A DNA stretch of 61,312 nucleotides from an uncultured Bacteroidales bacterium (GCA_944323345.1 CALUSC010000010.1:1-61312); one strand, 5' to 3'; numbered from the stretch's first letter, positions 9,833-19,522 are shown. Translations and numbers: made by a program. Notes: a model not told the origin generated them from the sequence alone.

Positions 9833-11719
9833 ATGGCAGCATATCTGAAAAAGACATCCGTATTACTCCCGCTGGTCATCATGCTTTTCGGGAACATTTC
9901 CCTTTCCATGGCAAATGATGTGGACAGTCTTTTGCTCAAGGCGGATTCACTCAGGAAGGCGTATCTGTTCGGGAAGTCGCTGCGCCTGTACGACCAGGCT
10001 CTGTCCGCAACATCGGATTCGGCGGCCATAATCAGTATCCAGGACAGAAAAATGCTCTCGGAAAACGGTCTCGGCATGACAGATTTCGTCCTGCAGCCGA
10101 CGGTTGTGGCCAGACACAGATTTTCCGTGGATGATTTTTACCTTTATTATCCTCTGGAAGACGGCAGCTGGAGGCCCGTGCCTAATGTGCTGGATACTCT
10201 CGGAACACATCCGCTGTATAAAGCCATATATTTCCCGGAAGGCCTGAATACGCTGTATTATTCCGCTCCGGATGCTGAGGGGACGATGAATATCTACAGA
10301 ACGGAAAAGAAGGATTCCGTCTGGAGCGTTCCCGGTCTGCTTAACGAATATATGGTATCGTCCGAGGATGAAATATATCCCATGCTGTCTCCTGACGGCA
10401 AACATCTGTACTTCGCCTCAGCCGGACTTTACGGAATGGGAGGATTCGACCTGTATGTCTCCACATGGAACGAAGACCAGCAGGAATGGGGCCCGCCTTC
10501 GAATATGGGCATGCCATATTCTTCGCCGTTCAATGATTTCCTTTTCATGAATACCCCCGACGGGAAATATACGATTTTCGCTTCCGACAGGGATTGTCCG
10601 GCGGACAGTGTGGATGTCTATGTCCTGGAACAGGAATCCATGCCGGTGCGCAAGAGCGTAGACGATGTCGGACAGCTGCGGAGGATAATGTCTCTCGATC
10701 CTGTCGAGGACTTCACGGCGTTCGACAACAGTACCGTGATGTCCAGAATAGTCCCGCAGGATGTAGATACGGGGCAGTACACGGACAAGGTTTCCGAAGT
10801 GCGCTCTCTCAGGGATTCCATATATTATTATAATATTGAGATAGACGGGATGCGTGCCAGATTCATGGAAAGCGCCGACATTGCCGAAAAGGACAGACTG
10901 ACGCTGGCCATACTGGGGAATGCCACCAGGATTTCCGTGCTGCAGGATTCTCTGGAGAATGCATCGGTGGAGCTTCAGAAAATAGAGATGGAATTTCTGT
11001 TCAAGGGTATTGTCCTGGATCCTGATGAACTCATGAGCGAGGCCGACAGGGAAGTGGAAGGCGTATCGTCGAATTATGTATTTGCCAGAATGAATCCCGG
11101 TGAAGCTCCGGACATGGTCATCGAGAAACCGGCGGTGAAATTTGACTATACCTTCATGATTCTCCCGGTAGGCCGCTTCGCTGAAGACAATACATTGCCT
11201 GACGGAATAGTGTATCAGATACAGATATTCAGCCTTTCTTCCAGGACGGATGTCTCTGAACTGAGAGGTCTGAGCCCTGTTTTCGAAGAAATCACGCCGT
11301 CCGGACGATATGTCTACAGGGCAGGTGTGTTCAGGACATATAACGGTGTGCTGTCGAATTTGAACAAGGTCAAGAGATTGGGTTTCCGGACAGCGTTCAT
11401 AGCCGCTTTCAACGACGGTGAGCCGATACCGGTTTCCCAGGCGAGAGCTCTCGAAAAACAAGCAAGGTCCGAGACCATGTATCAGGTCCGTATCGTCCCG
11501 TATGACGGGCAATTGCCGGATCTTACGATACCGGCTATCGAGCAGCTGGCCGGAAAGAAAGACGTGGCCAGGTCCGTGGAGAACGGCAGGGTGACTTACA
11601 TAGTGGGGCCTTTCAGCAGCAAACAGCTGGTCGACAAGGTAGTGGTGGCGGTAAAGGCCACGAATGTAGCTGATGTACGTGCGGTGAAAATCAGCACAGG
11701 TGAAACAGACCGTAAATAA
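9833..11719 (+). CDS. Exported PD40 beta-propeller protein with C-terminal SPOR repeats
   Basis: 628 residues. A signal peptide covers about residues 1-28, ending near SLSMA. A short helical segment (LLLKADSLRKAYLFGKSLR) resembles a TPR. It is followed by PD40/WD40-like propeller blades, with YPMLSPDGKHLYFASAGLYGMGG and a second FASDRD blade. Two SPOR-like modules occupy the C-terminus: one starts at YQIQIFSL (about residue 461) and the other at YQVRIVPYDG. SPOR domains bind denuded peptidoglycan, so a periplasmic or outer-membrane cell-wall-associated role is likely. It is the first gene of a tight three-gene operon with nfeD and floA, 9 bases before the next start. The exact role is unknown. 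Confidence 0.75.
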   Translation: MAAYLKKTSVLLPLVIMLFGNISLSMANDVDSLLLKADSLRKAYLFGKSLRLYDQALSATSDSAAIISIQDRKMLSENGLGMTDFVLQPTVVARHRFSVDDFYLYYPLEDGSWRPVPNVLDTLGTHPLYKAIYFPEGLNTLYYSAPDAEGTMNIYRTEKKDSVWSVPGLLNEYMVSSEDEIYPMLSPDGKHLYFASAGLYGMGGFDLYVSTWNEDQQEWGPPSNMGMPYSSPFNDFLFMNTPDGKYTIFASDRDCPADSVDVYVLEQESMPVRKSVDDVGQLRRIMSLDPVEDFTAFDNSTVMSRIVPQDVDTGQYTDKVSEVRSLRDSIYYYNIEIDGMRARFMESADIAEKDRLTLAILGNATRISVLQDSLENASVELQKIEMEFLFKGIVLDPDELMSEADREVEGVSSNYVFARMNPGEAPDMVIEKPAVKFDYTFMILPVGRFAEDNTLPDGIVYQIQIFSLSSRTDVSELRGLSPVFEEITPSGRYVYRAGVFRTYNGVLSNLNKVKRLGFRTAFIAAFNDGEPIPVSQARALEKQARSETMYQVRIVPYDGQLPDLTIPAIEQLAGKKDVARSVENGRVTYIVGPFSSKQLVDKVVVAVKATNVADVRAVKISTGETDRK

Positions 11720-11728
11720 ATTCCATAT

Positions 11729-12199
11729 ATGGCTTTCATCATTATTTTAATGCTGGTGGGCATATTGCTCATTCTTACGGAAATTCTGCTGATTCCCGGT
11801 GTCGGTGTGGCGGGGATACTCGGTGTCATTTCCCTGGGAGGTTCGTGCTTTTATGCTTTCAATGAGTTCGGATCGGCGGCCGGTACGGCCGTGACAGTAG
11901 TGAATGTCGTTCTGATAGTGCTTCTTACCGTATATGTCCTGAGGGCGAAGACTTGGAAAAAACTGGCGCTGGATACCAATATAGATTCCAGGGTGAGCCT
12001 GTTTGATGAAAACGCCATTGCCGTAGGCGACAAGGGGAAGACATTGACCCGTCTCGCTCCGATGGGTATGGCAATGATTTCCGATGAACGGTGCGAGGTG
12101 ACTTCACTGGAAGGCGTAATAGCTCCTGGAACGGAGGTGGAAGTCGTCCTTATCGAAGACAATAAGATATATGTTAAACCGGTAGTAGAAGATTTCTGA
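11729..12199 (+). CDS. NfeD family membrane protein
   Basis: 156 residues. The first half is hydrophobic and glycine-rich with about three membrane segments (residues 1-70). The second half is a soluble OB-fold ([20 protein letters not shown], then [19 protein letters not shown]). This is the short NfeD form that accompanies flotillin-like proteins and is thought to act with them in membrane-domain organisation. Its stop is 1 base before the floA start. Confidence 0.85.
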   Translation: MAFIIILMLVGILLILTEILLIPGVGVAGILGVISLGGSCFYAFNEFGSAAGTAVTVVNVVLIVLLTVYVLRAKTWKKLALDTNIDSRVSLFDENAIAVGDKGKTLTRLAPMGMAMISDERCEVTSLEGVIAPGTEVEVVLIEDNKIYVKPVVEDF

Positions 12200-12200
12200 C

Positions 12201-13151
12201 ATGAACATGATTATTTTCTGGGTGGCGGTCGCGATAGTCGCCCTGTGGGTTTTCCTGTGGTTTTTTCCTGTGACCCTGTGGTTTCAGGCTTTGATTTCCG
12301 GCGTCCGCATTTCGCTGGTGCAGCTGGTGCTGATGCGCTGGAGGAAAGTTCCTCCGGGAACCATAGTGATGGCTATGGTGACAGGGACCAAGGCCGGACT
12401 GAAACTGGATGCCAATGAGCTGGAGGCCCATTATCTGGCACATGGGAATGTCCCTAACGTGGTAAATGCCCTGATTTCGGCCGACAAGGCCAATATCATG
12501 CTGGATTTCAAGATGGCTGCGGCGATAGATCTGGCAGGAAGGGATGTATTCGAGGCTGTGCAGATGTCTGTGAATCCGAAGGTCATCAATACTCCTCCAG
12601 TGACGGCAGTGGCGAAAGACGGAATCCAGCTTATAGCGAAGGCGAGGGTTACCGTACGCGCCAATATCAAGCAGCTGGTCGGCGGTGCCGGAGAGGAAAC
12701 GGTCCTGGCGAGGGTCGGAGAAGGTATAGTATCGAGTATCGGTGCATCTGAAAGCCACAAGCAGGTCCTGGAACATCCGGATTCTATTTCCAAGGTGGTG
12801 CTGCGTAAAGGGCTTGATGCAGGTACTGCATTCGAGATATTGTCTATCGATATTGCGGATATCGACATAGGAAAGAATATCGGGGCCGTGCTGCAGATGG
12901 ATCAGGCGGAGGCGGACAAGAATATTGCCCAGGCCAGGGCAGAGGAACGGCGTGCAATGGCAGTGGCTTTGGAGCAGGAGATGAAAGCCAAGGCGCAGGA
13001 AGCGCGTGCCAAAGTCATTGAGGCGGAGACGCAGATACCGTTGGCCATGGCTGAGGCGTTCCGTACCGGCAATCTCGGTATAATGGATTATTATCGTATC
13101 AAGAATATCCAGGCGGATACCGATATGAGAGAAAATATTGCAAAACAATAA
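12201..13151 (+). CDS. floA: Flotillin-like protein FloA
   Basis: 316 residues, close to the usual 330. The order is an N-terminal membrane hairpin (residues about 2-25), then a PHB/SPFH domain. NKAD- and VMDYY-type motifs are present ([38 protein letters not shown] at the C-terminus). An Ala/Glu-rich coiled coil ([20 protein letters not shown]) lies between. FloA proteins form membrane microdomain scaffolds. It is translationally adjacent to the NfeD gene, the standard pairing. Confidence 0.93.
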   Translation: MNMIIFWVAVAIVALWVFLWFFPVTLWFQALISGVRISLVQLVLMRWRKVPPGTIVMAMVTGTKAGLKLDANELEAHYLAHGNVPNVVNALISADKANIMLDFKMAAAIDLAGRDVFEAVQMSVNPKVINTPPVTAVAKDGIQLIAKARVTVRANIKQLVGGAGEETVLARVGEGIVSSIGASESHKQVLEHPDSISKVVLRKGLDAGTAFEILSIDIADIDIGKNIGAVLQMDQAEADKNIAQARAEERRAMAVALEQEMKAKAQEARAKVIEAETQIPLAMAEAFRTGNLGIMDYYRIKNIQADTDMRENIAKQ

Positions 13152-13159
13152 ATTTGTTG

Positions 13160-13167
13160 TATATTTG
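13160..13167 (+). promoter_or_regulatory. -7 promoter element for tRNA-Ser
   Basis: TATATTTG, with a TTG at 13138-13140 about 19 bases upstream as the -33 element. It starts 9 bases after the floA stop, so the tRNA has its own promoter. Confidence 0.6.
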
Positions 13168-13252
13168 CAGTCCTGTTCTTGAGGGCGTTATCGTTAGACT
13201 TTTCGGAATTGGTCTATGTGTGTCGTGTCTATGCCCTGTGGAATGGGATTTC

Positions 13253-13344
13253 GGTGAGATGGGTGAGTGGCTGAAACCAGCAGTTTGCTAAACTGCCGTA
13301 CGGATTTACCCGTACCGGGGGTTCGAATCCCCCTCTCACCGCCA
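13253..13344 (+). tRNA. tRNA-Ser(GCT)
   Basis: The acceptor stem GGTGAGA/TCTCACC is perfect, with discriminator G at 13341 and an encoded CCA at 13342-13344. The anticodon stem GCAGT/ACTGC encloses loop TTGCTAA with anticodon GCT. The long variable arm (CGGTACGGG-type stem) and the GGGGGTTCGAATCCCCC T-arm fit a class II serine tRNA. Confidence 0.95.
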
Positions 13345-13365
13345 AAAGATTTGGCAAATGAACAC

Positions 13366-13400
13366 AAATCCTTGAAGTCCAACCACTTCAAGGATTTTTT
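13366..13400 (+). terminator. Terminator after tRNA-Ser
   Basis: A 13-bp perfect stem, AAATCCTTGAAGT with ACTTCAAGGATTT, has a short CCAACC loop and runs into six T. Confidence 0.85.
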
Positions 13401-13640
13401 CGTATATGCCGGTATGGCAAAATTCGACCTGTCGCGAAATCGCCGCAAAACGTTACCGGTCGCACGCTGCGGGAATGAGAGTGAACGTGATTTCAAATCA
13501 GCCGAATGAAATCTAACACCATATAATAGAAAAAAACCGGCTGAATCGGAACATAATAAACGTGAGTTCGATGAAAAGAACGCAGTGAATTTCAGAGAAC
13601 TACCTCTTTTATAGGATTCGGGAAACGAATCCGTAGGTAA

Positions 13641-13680
13641 GTCCTCCCATACGAAGGGGAGGATTTAGGAGGGGTGGCAC
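13641..13680. repeat. Extragenic GGGGAGG...AGGAGGGGTGGC repeat-like element
   Basis: A hairpin (CCTCCC ... GGGAGG) is followed by GATTTAGGAGGGGTGGCACG. Sequences of this shape recur between genes in many Bacteroidetes. Only one copy lies in this window, so repeat status is an inference. Confidence 0.4.
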
Positions 13681-13710
13681 GTAAAAGGAAAGAGATTTCG
13701 AAGAAATCGT

Positions 13711-13767
13711 AACGTCAGTTCGACGAAGTCTCTGGTCCTGAGTATAATAGTTCGTCGAACTGACGTT
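13711..13767. repeat. Perfect 17-bp inverted repeat
   Basis: AACGTCAGTTCGACGAA at 13711-13727 and its exact reverse complement at 13751-13767, with a 23-base spacer. No T-run follows, so it is not a typical terminator. Confidence 0.8.
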
Positions 13768-14002
13768 AATAAAGTAATATTTTGTAAATTCGTACGTTTT
13801 AGGTTTATTTTCGAAGCCTGAAGATTCTAAAAAACAAATCGAAAGCTAAAATACCGGAATACGGAATAATTTTAAGCAGAAATAGATATTTGCTTATAAT
13901 TTGCATGATGTCTTAAGTAAAAATTTACAATAATAGACGTAACTCGTTGATTCTTATTGGTAAATTTTATTTAAGATTTGAACTTTATATTGAAATAATT
14001 TC

Positions 14003-14010
14003 TATCTTTG
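14003..14010 (+). promoter_or_regulatory. -7 promoter element of the SusC/SusD operon
   Basis: TATCTTTG, 23 bases before the susC start, with TTTG at 13977-13980 as a possible -33 element. This is the only clear promoter found for the ten-gene operon. Confidence 0.65.
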
Positions 14011-14033
14011 CGCCCCGAAATTAAGTAAAGTCT

Positions 14034-16982
14034 ATGAAAACAACATTGTTGATTCTTCTTGAACTGTTAATCTGTGCCATGCCGACAGTGGCCAATGTAC
14101 AGGTCGAGGACAATGAAGATGTCACAGTCAGCGGTGTCGTGACTTCTGCGGAAGACGGCATGCCGTTGATTGGTGTCGTTGTAATGTCATCAGCAGGGGG
14201 GGGCGTCAGCGCTTCCGATGACGGAAGCTACTCGCTTACGGTCCCTGCCGGCACAGTCCTCTCATTCCATGCCATCAGTTATGAAACTGTGGAATACATC
14301 GTTCCGTCGGGCTCATCATCTGTCAGATATGATGTATCCCTCGTATCCGATTCCCAGCTTCTCGAAGAGACGGTCGTCGTGGCCTACGGTGTGAGGAAAA
14401 AAGGCACCATCACGGGTTCCGTATCAAGCGTCAAGTCGGAAAAGATAGAAGCTACACCTACTGCGGCATTCGATCAGGCCCTCCAGGGACAGGTTCCGGG
14501 ACTGACAGTATTGTCGTCTACCGGTGAACCGAGTTCTTCAGCCACGATGCTCATACGTGGTTCGAACTCCATAAACTCCGGAACGTCTCCGCTTTACATT
14601 CTGGACGGAGCAGTCATCGCGGCTTCTGAATTCAATTCCATCAATCCGTCCGACATCGAAAGCATCTCAGTCCTGAAGGACGCCTCATCCACATCTATAT
14701 ACGGAGCGCGTGCATCGAACGGTGTTATCGTGATAACTACCAAACGCGGACGTATGGCTGACAAGCCGACCATAACATTCCGCACGCAGCTCGGTATTTC
14801 CGATATTGCCCACGGGCAATGGGATCTCATGGATACCAATGAGCGTATCGCTTACGAGAAGGAAATAGGTCTCGATGCCGGAAAAGACTATGCTGAACTG
14901 TCAAAAATAAACGTGGACTGGCAGGATGTGGTATATAATGATGCCGCACTTCTCCAGAACTACGAACTTTCCGTTTCAGGAGCTACAGAGCATACCAATT
15001 ACTACGTATCAGGTTCATACTATGATCAGGAAGGTATCGCCCTCGGATCTAACTTCAACCGTTACTCCCTTAGGGTCAATCTCGAACAGCGTGCGGCCAA
15101 GTGGCTTACAGTCGGAACCAACACCATGCTCAACTATCAGGGCATAGAGCAGGCCGACGAGGGAGCCCCTTCCGTAGTGACTCCTATTTCGGCTGCGCAG
15201 TTCATGCTTCCGTACTGGAATCCGTATAATTCAGACGGTTCCATCGCCAAGACCGGCGAGACTTGGAACGGAGACGGTGTGAACCCTATCGAGTGGCTTG
15301 ACAACAATCCTCTTTCATTCAAGAGATATAAGGTATTTTCATCCATATTCGCGGAAGCCAAGCCTATCAAAGGCCTTTCTATCAGGTCACAGTTCACTGT
15401 AGACTATACCCACACTACCGGTTACGGCAAGTCATATCCGGACTTCGCACCTAACCAGGAGCAGGGACAGGCCATGAGAAGCTCTACAGACGGCATGACG
15501 CTGTCCGTTACCAATACCGTAGGCTATCAGTTCGATATCAACCATGACCATTCATTCAATTTCATGGTCGGCCAGGAGGGTATCAACTATCACTATGAAG
15601 CGTTCAACGTATTGTCCGAAGGACAGAATAACCATTATCTGACCAATCTTTCTACCGGTTCGAGGGTTTCTTCATGGGGAGACACGACCGATGACGACTA
15701 TGGTTTCCTGTCGTTTTTCGCCAGGGCGGAATATAACTACGCGAACAAATATTATCTGGAACTTTCAGGACGTGCCGATGCTTCTTCGAGATTCGGTAGA
15801 GGCAACAGGTGGGCCGGATTCGGTTCTGTGGGTCTGATGTGGAACATGCTGAACGAAGATTTCATGGCATCGTCACGCAGCTGGCTGACTTTCGCACAGA
15901 TATCACTCAGCAGCGGAACAGCCGGAAACTCGGAGATTCCTAACTACGAGCATCTGGCTCTGATAGGAAATGCCGGAGATTATGTAGGATCTCCTGGTCT
16001 TGCTCCGATTTCACAGGGCAACGAAGACCTGAGCTGGGAGTCTACATGGACGACGAACCTCGGTTTCCATTTCGCTTTCTGGAACAGGCTGAACGTAGAC
16101 CTCGAGCTCTATAACAAGTATACGTACAATATGCTGATGCTTGTCCCTAAGTCCTATTCGGACAATGGATTCGGATCCAACTGGGACAATGTCGGAGCTA
16201 TGGTGAACCGCGGTGCGGAACTCAATCTCACCGGCACGGCGCTGCATATAGGCGACTTCATCTGGACACTCAACGCCAATGTATCCTACAACAAAAATAA
16301 AATCACCGAGCTTTACGGCGGGGTGGACGAGTATGAAGTATCCACCAGCAGCCTGAAACTCGTCGTGGGACACGATTCAGGAGAATTCTTTATCAACCGT
16401 TTTGCCGGAGTGAACCCGGCCAACGGAGACGCTCTCTGGTATACGAAAGACGGCGAGATAACGAACGAGCTCCGTGATGAAGACAGGGTCATGATAGGCA
16501 AGAGCTACAATGCACCGTGGGCCGGAGGTTTCGGTACTACCTTTGCCTGGAAGGGCCTCTCTCTTTCTGCGCAGTTCAGCTGGGTGGCCGACAGGTGGAT
16601 GATCAACAACGACAGATACTATCAGGAGTCCAACGGACGTTTCCAGACTTACAACCAGTCTGTAAAACTGCTCGACAGGTGGAAAGAGCCTGGCGACATT
16701 TCAGAGACTCCGCGTCATGGCGTATATATGGAATTCGATGACCGTCTTCTCGAAGATGCATCATTCCTCAGACTCAAGAACGTCATGCTGTCTTACCAGA
16801 TTCCGGCTCCTGTCATCAGGAAATCCGGCTTCATAGATGGTCTCAGAGTCTATTTCCAGGCTCAGAACCTTCTCACATTCACTAATTTCTCTGGTCTGGA
16901 CCCTGAAGGTGTCTCCAACATCTATATCGCCCAGTACCCGATGTCCCGTCAGTTCACTCTCGGTATTGACCTGACATTCTAA
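14034..16982 (+). CDS. SusC/RagA-family TonB-dependent outer-membrane transporter
   Basis: 982 residues. The order is a signal peptide (about 1-21), a CarboxypepD_reg-like domain (about 29-110: VSGVVTSAEDGMPLIGVVV), a plug domain (EETVVVAYGVRKKGTITGSV, LIRGSNSINSGTSPLYILDG, SIYGARASNGVIVITTKRG), and a 22-strand barrel ending in YPMSRQFTLGIDLTF with the C-terminal aromatic used for outer-membrane assembly. There is no N-terminal STN signalling domain, so it is not coupled to an anti-sigma/ECF pair. It works with the adjacent SusD lid to import an oligomer; the context suggests peptides. A run of eight G at 14196-14203 (codons 55-57) could cause slippage. Confidence 0.96.
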   Translation: MKTTLLILLELLICAMPTVANVQVEDNEDVTVSGVVTSAEDGMPLIGVVVMSSAGGGVSASDDGSYSLTVPAGTVLSFHAISYETVEYIVPSGSSSVRYDVSLVSDSQLLEETVVVAYGVRKKGTITGSVSSVKSEKIEATPTAAFDQALQGQVPGLTVLSSTGEPSSSATMLIRGSNSINSGTSPLYILDGAVIAASEFNSINPSDIESISVLKDASSTSIYGARASNGVIVITTKRGRMADKPTITFRTQLGISDIAHGQWDLMDTNERIAYEKEIGLDAGKDYAELSKINVDWQDVVYNDAALLQNYELSVSGATEHTNYYVSGSYYDQEGIALGSNFNRYSLRVNLEQRAAKWLTVGTNTMLNYQGIEQADEGAPSVVTPISAAQFMLPYWNPYNSDGSIAKTGETWNGDGVNPIEWLDNNPLSFKRYKVFSSIFAEAKPIKGLSIRSQFTVDYTHTTGYGKSYPDFAPNQEQGQAMRSSTDGMTLSVTNTVGYQFDINHDHSFNFMVGQEGINYHYEAFNVLSEGQNNHYLTNLSTGSRVSSWGDTTDDDYGFLSFFARAEYNYANKYYLELSGRADASSRFGRGNRWAGFGSVGLMWNMLNEDFMASSRSWLTFAQISLSSGTAGNSEIPNYEHLALIGNAGDYVGSPGLAPISQGNEDLSWESTWTTNLGFHFAFWNRLNVDLELYNKYTYNMLMLVPKSYSDNGFGSNWDNVGAMVNRGAELNLTGTALHIGDFIWTLNANVSYNKNKITELYGGVDEYEVSTSSLKLVVGHDSGEFFINRFAGVNPANGDALWYTKDGEITNELRDEDRVMIGKSYNAPWAGGFGTTFAWKGLSLSAQFSWVADRWMINNDRYYQESNGRFQTYNQSVKLLDRWKEPGDISETPRHGVYMEFDDRLLEDASFLRLKNVMLSYQIPAPVIRKSGFIDGLRVYFQAQNLLTFTNFSGLDPEGVSNIYIAQYPMSRQFTLGIDLTF
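14196..14203 (+). repeat. G8 homopolymer inside susC
   Basis: Eight consecutive G in codons 55-57 of the SusC reading frame (S-A-G-G-G-V). Gain or loss of one base would frameshift the receptor just after its signal peptide. Confidence 0.9.
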
Positions 16983-16993
16983 GAGGAGGAACT

Positions 16994-18568
16994 ATGATGA
17001 AAAAGATATTGAATATTATAAAAATTGCGGCAGTATCCGCATTCATTGCAGGAACTGCGACATCCTGCCTCGAAAAATATCCGGGGTCGTATATACCGGA
17101 AGATGATGCGATGAAGACATTCGCAGATGCCGAGCAGCATATCATCGGTATATATTCCAGCCTGAAGAGCGGCAGCCTTTACAGCGGAAACCTGACTCTT
17201 CTGCCTGATATCCAGTCGGATCTGGTGATGGCTTCGCTGACGAACTCGAATCCTTACGACGGCATCTGGGACTGGGATATCCGTCCGACAGACTCGAGTA
17301 TCGAAGCCGTGTACGGCTCTCTTTATGCCGTAATCGGAAACTGTAACTTCTATCTCGAAAAAGTGGAGGAAGTCCGTGCTTCACTCACGGATGAAGACCA
17401 GATAGATCTTCTGGATACTTATACCGGAGAAGCATACGCCATACGTGCGCTCTGCTATTCGGAACTGATAAAATGCTTCTGCGAGGCATATCCGGGAGAG
17501 AACGGACGCGATGACAAGACTGCCAAGACCATGAAGGGAGTAGTACTCCGTACGTTGTACACCGAGCCGGAACCTGTCCGCAGGGCGAGTCTTTATGATT
17601 CTTACCAGCAGGTTCTCAAAGATCTCGATAAGGCGGAAGAATATCTCGAAGACGGCGATGACGACCCGACCGTAAACGAAAGCGATGTATATGACAACTA
17701 TTATATTTCGCTCGGAGCAGTCTATGCCATCCGTGCCCGCGTCGCCCTTTACATGCGCGACTGGGACAATGCCGTCAAGTACTCTACTTACGTGATAGAC
17801 AATGATGCTTTCGCCCTGAGCGGTACGGGAGTGAACTCTACGCTCGGCACCTATGCTTTTGACGGGCTGTGGTATTATGACTCCGGTACTGAAATCATCT
17901 GGAGAATCGGATTCACCCCTACTTCATACGGAGGAGCCCTCGGTACCGTATTCCTGAATTATACCAGGGACCTTACCTATTTCTATCCGGACTATGTGCC
18001 GGCAGAATGGGTCATTAACCTTTATAACCCTAACAGCGACATCCGCTACCAGGCGTATTTCGCCGATGAAAGCATTACCGGAATACCTAACGGATATTCT
18101 TACGAAATACCGGTTCCTTTGGTAGTCAAATACTACGGCAACCGCAATTTCACGAGCACCTACCAGCTCTATCATGTCAGCATGCCGAAGCCTCTCAGGC
18201 TCGCCGAGCAATATCTGATCAGGGCGGAAGCCTACTACTGGAAAGGCGATACGGGTCTTGCAAGCCAGGATCTTACGACTCTCAGCCAGAGCAGGGGCGC
18301 CGGTTCTGTTTCCGTAGGCAGCGGAGAAACCGGTCTCCAGACCATATCTGACGAAAGAGTAAAGGAACTTTATATGGAAGGTTTCCGTCTGAACGACCTC
18401 AAGAGATGGGGCTGGGGATTCGAAAGGACTCCTAACAGCTATTCGCAGGAGGAAGGAAACGACATGAAGGTTTCAGCAGACGATCCGCTTTTCGTATGGC
18501 CTATCCCTCAGCATGAAATTGAAGCCCCTGGCTCTGAAATCGAGGGGAACGAGAGCAACAACAGGTAA
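16994..18568 (+). CDS. SusD/RagB-family surface lipoprotein
   Basis: 524 residues. The lipoprotein signal ends TATSC, with Cys as residue 25 or so. The N-terminal SusD-like helices (FADAEQHIIGIYSSLKSGSL) and the TPR-like core with AIRALCYSELIKCFCEAYP are typical. So is the C-terminal RagB segment with RLAEQYLIRAEAYYWKGD and ERVKELYMEGFRLNDLKRWG. SusD proteins cap the SusC barrel and bind the substrate at the cell surface. It starts 11 bases after susC. Two adjacent ATG codons (16994, 16997) are possible starts. Confidence 0.96.
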   Translation: MMKKILNIIKIAAVSAFIAGTATSCLEKYPGSYIPEDDAMKTFADAEQHIIGIYSSLKSGSLYSGNLTLLPDIQSDLVMASLTNSNPYDGIWDWDIRPTDSSIEAVYGSLYAVIGNCNFYLEKVEEVRASLTDEDQIDLLDTYTGEAYAIRALCYSELIKCFCEAYPGENGRDDKTAKTMKGVVLRTLYTEPEPVRRASLYDSYQQVLKDLDKAEEYLEDGDDDPTVNESDVYDNYYISLGAVYAIRARVALYMRDWDNAVKYSTYVIDNDAFALSGTGVNSTLGTYAFDGLWYYDSGTEIIWRIGFTPTSYGGALGTVFLNYTRDLTYFYPDYVPAEWVINLYNPNSDIRYQAYFADESITGIPNGYSYEIPVPLVVKYYGNRNFTSTYQLYHVSMPKPLRLAEQYLIRAEAYYWKGDTGLASQDLTTLSQSRGAGSVSVGSGETGLQTISDERVKELYMEGFRLNDLKRWGWGFERTPNSYSQEEGNDMKVSADDPLFVWPIPQHEIEAPGSEIEGNESNNR

Positions 18569-18580
18569 AAATCAGAGGCT

Positions 18581-19501
18581 ATGAGAAGAACCATTATACT
18601 TTCAGCAATCCTTCTCGGAGCGGCATTGACCGCTTGCCAGAAGGGCAATATCAAGACATTCGACACCGAGTTCATCATGTTCCAGGATACTTTGTCGGTT
18701 CATGGTGTCCAGCAGGGCAAGGAGGATGAGGAATATTTTTTCACAGTGCCGGTGACATCCACCGTGGCATGCGACTATGACAGGACCATCGCCGTGGAAA
18801 TCATTGACGAAGGCGGAAATGCTGTCGAAGGCCGTGACTATAAACTGGCTTCCAACACCATCACCATTCCTGCCGGGGAGTACAGGACCGATGTGCTCGT
18901 ATATCCTGAGTATGACATGTTCAATGATGAGGATACCCTTTCATTCAACCTCAAGCTCGTGATGCCGGAACAGTTGAAATGGGATGTTTACGGAGACCAG
19001 ACGAAAGTGTCCATGTACAAGGTCTGCCCGTTCGACATCAACGCTTTCACCGGATGGTGCGTAGTCACTTCCATTTTCCTCTATAACTATCCTGGAGTGG
19101 ATGGTACTGGCGATTATCAGAGACTTATCAAGACAACCCTTGATGATGCCGAGGAAAATACCGTCATTCTTCATGACTGGCTGTTCGACGGCTATGATGT
19201 GAAAATCAAACTCGATCCGTCGGATCCGGAAGAACCGCTGGTTACTATGGAAGAAGACCAGCTTATCAGCGATGAGGAATCTGTCTTCGGCCAGATCAAC
19301 GGAGACAACAGGATTCTCGGTATGGGCAGTCCTGCCTACGTTTCATATTTCAATACATGCCAGTCTTTCGTATCCCTTTGGATGAGAGCGTATGTCTATG
19401 ACATCAAGACCCTTGTGGGTTATGTAGGAGACTTCTACAATGTCATGGAATGGGTTTCCGACGAGGAAGCCGAACGTCTCCAGAGAGAAAACGGGTGGTA
19501 G
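18581..19501 (+). CDS. DUF4843 domain lipoprotein
   Basis: 306 residues. The lipobox is ALTAC (Cys at about residue 19). The body matches the DUF4843 family that commonly follows SusD: a Calx-beta/Ig-like N-terminal half (VPVTSTVACDYDRTIAVEII, GRDYKLASNTITIPAGEY) and a second half with YPGVDGTGDYQRL. These are presumed surface ligand-binding proteins. The start is 12 bases after the susD stop. The ligand is unknown. Confidence 0.8.
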   Translation: MRRTIILSAILLGAALTACQKGNIKTFDTEFIMFQDTLSVHGVQQGKEDEEYFFTVPVTSTVACDYDRTIAVEIIDEGGNAVEGRDYKLASNTITIPAGEYRTDVLVYPEYDMFNDEDTLSFNLKLVMPEQLKWDVYGDQTKVSMYKVCPFDINAFTGWCVVTSIFLYNYPGVDGTGDYQRLIKTTLDDAEENTVILHDWLFDGYDVKIKLDPSDPEEPLVTMEEDQLISDEESVFGQINGDNRILGMGSPAYVSYFNTCQSFVSLWMRAYVYDIKTLVGYVGDFYNVMEWVSDEEAERLQRENGW

Positions 19502-19522
19502 GATGTCGAATTTTAAGGAATC

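Larger units (their letters stand above)
13401..14002. other. Non-coding intergenic region rich in inverted repeats
   Basis: No convincing gene is seen in about 600 bases. The stretch is patched with palindromes: GGATTCG/CGAATCC at 13614-13632, CCTCCC/GGGAGG at 13643-13662, GATTTC/GAAATC at 13694-13708, and a 17-bp inverted repeat at 13711-13767. The last 200 bases before the SusC promoter are A/T-rich. It separates housekeeping DNA from the SusC/SusD operon and looks like accumulated extragenic repeat sequence. Confidence 0.6.

Noticed and set aside
12174-13148. A 324-codon minus-strand frame opposite floA.
   Set aside because: Antisense shadow of a clear flotillin gene; histidine- and arginine-rich, no domain.
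13267-13509. An 80-codon ORF across tRNA-Ser and its terminator.
   Set aside because: It overlaps a clear tRNA and terminator; no family resemblance.
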